Below are positions 61,877-64,000 of a DNA stretch of 64,000 nt, piece by piece. Each line of letters begins with the position of its first letter. Within the stretch, counting starts at the first letter, position 1. The notes under the pieces are model-generated. The model did not search any database, was not told the DNA's origin, and saw only the letters and a list, made by a program, of their open reading frames with translations. The DNA lies in the NCBI GenBank assembly GCA_964401335.1, contig CAYNYK010000005.1, positions 1-64,000 on the forward strand, given 5' to 3'. A program made the position numbers and the translations under genes. Origin of the DNA: JAAYCU01 sp964401335. Lineage in GTDB: Bacteria; Planctomycetota; Phycisphaerae; UBA1845; PWPN01.

Positions 61877-63502
61877 TCATGGCGCGGCGGTCTCGGAGTC
61901 AGAGTGGTCGTCTTCGGCCTTGTCGACCGGCTTGGTCGCGGAACGCTGGGCTGGCGGCGTCGGCCGTGGTGGTGACATCCGAAGGATCGATTTCCAGGTA
62001 TTGACATAACCCGGATTGGGTATCCGTTTGCCATCGATAAACAGAGACGGGGTGCTGTTGACTTTCACGTACTCTAGCTCTTTTTCATCGACCTGATCCC
62101 GACCAAGGTTGGCCCCTTCTTCAGCATCGCGCTTGATCCGCGCCAAAACTTCATCGCCATTCATCGCGGCAACAAAAGCGTCCGCGTCAAGACCGATCCG
62201 CCGGGCGTATTCGACAAACAAGGCCGTATTCTTTACCCAATCCGCATGATGTTCAAACAACAGGCCGTGCATTTTCCAAAAGGCGTCATCGCCGCCGAGC
62301 ATCATCGCCGCCTCGGCGGCCCGGGCGGCTTGACAGGCTTTCGGATGCAGGTTGAAACTCACGTTCGGATTGCATCCATCGGTACAGATCGGCCAGTGCT
62401 TGAAAACCACCCGCAGACCCCCGTTTTTCTCGCCTAACGGAACGACAGTATCATAGAACCACTTCTCATATCTGCGACAGGACGGACACTGGAAATCGCT
62501 GAAGATCACGACCGTATGACGGGCATCGGCCGGCCCGAAGGTCGGACGGCCTTCGATGGGAATATCCACCCGCGGAGCGATCTGCCAGGCGGTCGCCATG
62601 TGCTGCCAGGAACCCTCGTAACGCTGTTTAAGTTTCTGGTATCCCTGCTCGGTCCGGGCAAGATCACTCTCGTATTTTTCCAGACGCTTGGCGGCCTGCT
62701 TGATGGTTTCCTGATCCATTTTAAGCCGTATTTCCACCATGCGGCTTTCGTAGCCGCGCCACAGGTACAGATGGGCAACCGCGAAGGTCAACAGGATTAC
62801 CACCGGGGCGACGGCCAGCATCCACCAGTGCGGCCAGTCGCTCACCAATTCGGAAACGCGCATCGCCGCGGAAGATTCAGGGGCGGCCGGCGCTTCGGGC
62901 AGCCGCCTCGGCCAAAGCAGCAGAACGCAGACAAACAGCAACAGGCTGATGACATGGCTGACAAAACACCAAGGGCACCAGTAATCCAGTTGGGTAAACA
63001 TCACCACGTCAAGGTAAACACTGACCGCCAGCCCGACGGCGGCCACCAGCACCAACAGCAGATGGACCCACCAACGCGAGGGACTGACCTGTCCAACTAA
63101 CACCAACCACCAGACCACCGCGATAAAATAAAACAGACCCAGTTGAGCGGTCGGAAGAGCGGCGGTCTCCGGTTGGCTGCCCAGCTTGATCTCCCCCCAC
63201 TTGCTGAGGGCCACCTCTTCACAACTGGAGGTTTCAAACGCCTCGCAGACCTGTTCGAGAAGACCTTTTTCCTTTTCAGGCTTTTTGGCCTGATCGGATG
63301 AGGCTTTCGCCGCGTCCGGGCGGGTGGCCGGCGCGGTTGCCGGTTGCGTTGCGGCTTTTCGGGCTTCATCTACCGTTTGCTGGAAACGCTTGACTTTAAT
63401 ATCGAAGTGCTCGATCGTCAGCGCATAGCTGATCCATACACCGGCCACGCTCAACACGATGGCCAGTATCCATACAATCCATCGCCCCAATGGTGATCTC
63501 AC
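61877..63502 (-). CDS. VKOR-DsbA fusion thiol-oxidising protein
   Basis: 541 residues; GTG start at 63502 with GGGAG upstream. The N-terminal membrane domain is VKOR-like: loop cysteines in FETSSCEEV, four helices, and the active CPWC in LDYWCPWCFVSHVISLL. A linker with coiled coil (TIKQAAKRLEKYESDLARTE) leads to a periplasmic DsbA-like thioredoxin domain: VVIFSDFQCPSCRRYEKWFY with the CPSC active site and the cis-Pro region NSTPSLFIDGKRI. It would form disulfides in exported proteins, with electrons passed to quinone by the VKOR part. Confidence 0.95.
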   Translation of the reverse strand: MRSPLGRWIVWILAIVLSVAGVWISYALTIEHFDIKVKRFQQTVDEARKAATQPATAPATRPDAAKASSDQAKKPEKEKGLLEQVCEAFETSSCEEVALSKWGEIKLGSQPETAALPTAQLGLFYFIAVVWWLVLVGQVSPSRWWVHLLLVLVAAVGLAVSVYLDVVMFTQLDYWCPWCFVSHVISLLLFVCVLLLWPRRLPEAPAAPESSAAMRVSELVSDWPHWWMLAVAPVVILLTFAVAHLYLWRGYESRMVEIRLKMDQETIKQAAKRLEKYESDLARTEQGYQKLKQRYEGSWQHMATAWQIAPRVDIPIEGRPTFGPADARHTVVIFSDFQCPSCRRYEKWFYDTVVPLGEKNGGLRVVFKHWPICTDGCNPNVSFNLHPKACQAARAAEAAMMLGGDDAFWKMHGLLFEHHADWVKNTALFVEYARRIGLDADAFVAAMNGDEVLARIKRDAEEGANLGRDQVDEKELEYVKVNSTPSLFIDGKRIPNPGYVNTWKSILRMSPPRPTPPAQRSATKPVDKAEDDHSDSETAAP

Positions 63503-64000
63503 GCATTTGCTCCCATGCCTAAAGTATTAGCGAATCCTATCAACTTAATCCTGTCTCGACGCGACAGGCCTACCTTCTATGGACTGCGGTGTCTATGACA
63601 TCGCTTTTTCTGGATGACGGAGAGGGTGCCAGGTGGCCCGCCTCCTCTGGAGGTGGGGGAGCGATGACCACGCCACGAAACCGAACATGCTTCATTCTCC
63701 TGGTAACACCATGTTGCTCTGTCGAGATTCCCCTCCCGCGTTACAGGGGAAAGGATTCCCCCATATGTCTGGATGCGAGAAAGGATTCTCGTACCAGCAT
63801 AAGGTCGTCCGGTTACGAAAGTTCGTCATCGCTCCCGCACGTCTGAAGACGTGGGCCACCCAATCCTCATCGCTCTTCGGTCTCACTCGGCCTTACCACC
63901 ATAGGTCGCTCAACACATACGCCGCCGCTGGCGGTGCATTCCGTGAATTCATTTCGCCCCCCCCCACTTTCCCAACCAGCTACCGGCCCCCCCAACTGAG
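63503..64000. repeat. Repeat-rich end region with two inverted hairpin repeats
   Basis: No gene is supported. A plus-strand copy at 63632-63683 (GGTGGCCCGCC, stem CCTCCTCTGGAGG, then GGGGGAGCGATGACC) and a minus-strand copy at 63811-63861 (stem CACGTCTTCAGACGTG, then TTTCGTAACCGG) form ends of a roughly 230-bp inverted unit. A run of seven or more C residues lies near the right edge. Confidence 0.65.

Overview
The window is a GC-rich bacterial chromosome segment with about 54 supportable genes. It most resembles the Planctomycetota, probably a Phycisphaerae-like lineage. This is inferred from the gene mix: secreted proteins with C-terminal dockerin repeats, a PAP-type sorting tail, prepilin-type proteins with planctomycete-style bodies, two Tat-exported Gfo/Idh/MocA oxidoreductases, a DUF1080 lipoprotein, a BlaI plus M56 pair with a very long C-terminal extension, and DUF89 and DUF6883/DUF4926 genes. 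I saw no rRNA, tRNA, CRISPR array, transposase or phage gene.

Layout. 0.1-5.2 kb: a giant modular dockerin protein followed by a cohesin-like, membrane-sorted protein, closed by a strong terminator. 5.2-9.9 kb: a small membrane protein, a NusG-like antiterminator on the minus strand, a large spermidine-synthase-like membrane protein and a pseudopilin. 10-17.6 kb: housekeeping genes (tgt-yajC, an NAD-type isocitrate dehydrogenase overlapping hemC, an orphan DNA methyltransferase), small lipoproteins, two small conserved-looking minus-strand genes and an RRM protein. 17.9-25.5 kb: a DinG-type helicase, a second dockerin protein followed by a pseudopilin, a NikR-like metal regulator, and a plus-strand run of zinc-ribbon protein, alpha/beta hydrolase and BirA. 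25.6-32.1 kb: SWIM protein with SNF2 helicase, an ABC-F ATPase, and an orphan fragment of a PUFA-synthase-type dehydratase. 32.1-36.7 kb: a BlaI/BlaR1-like sensor system with a visible operator-promoter. 36.8-42.4 kb: a nucleotidyltransferase, a lipoprotein, mutM, a soluble histidine kinase, a thioesterase, a DUF89 protein and a DUF4258 toxin-antitoxin-like pair. 42.5-51.7 kb: a minus-strand polysaccharide operon, in transcription order TPR-SPOR lipoprotein, Wza, Wzz, CpsD-like, Wzy/ligase, Wzx and GT2. 51.8-64 kb: an acyl-CoA synthetase, a URO-D family protein, an ACT protein, DUF1080 and HEAT proteins, tandem oxidoreductases, a DUF6883/DUF4926 pair, PspC, PrmC and a VKOR-DsbA fusion.

The genes form several functional blocks rather than one pathway. 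The clearest are cell-surface display (dockerin, cohesin-like protein, pseudopilins), exopolysaccharide assembly and export, and envelope stress sensing (BlaI/M56, PspC, VKOR-DsbA).

The most unusual signals are not genes. One is a family of short hairpin repeats whose stems change in compensated fashion while the flanks stay fixed (five copies). Others are a second dispersed 16-bp repeat family, a double BlaI-type operator with 21-bp period laid over a promoter, a 21-bp-period direct repeat before the NikR-like gene, and a CpsD-like protein that has lost the Walker A lysine.
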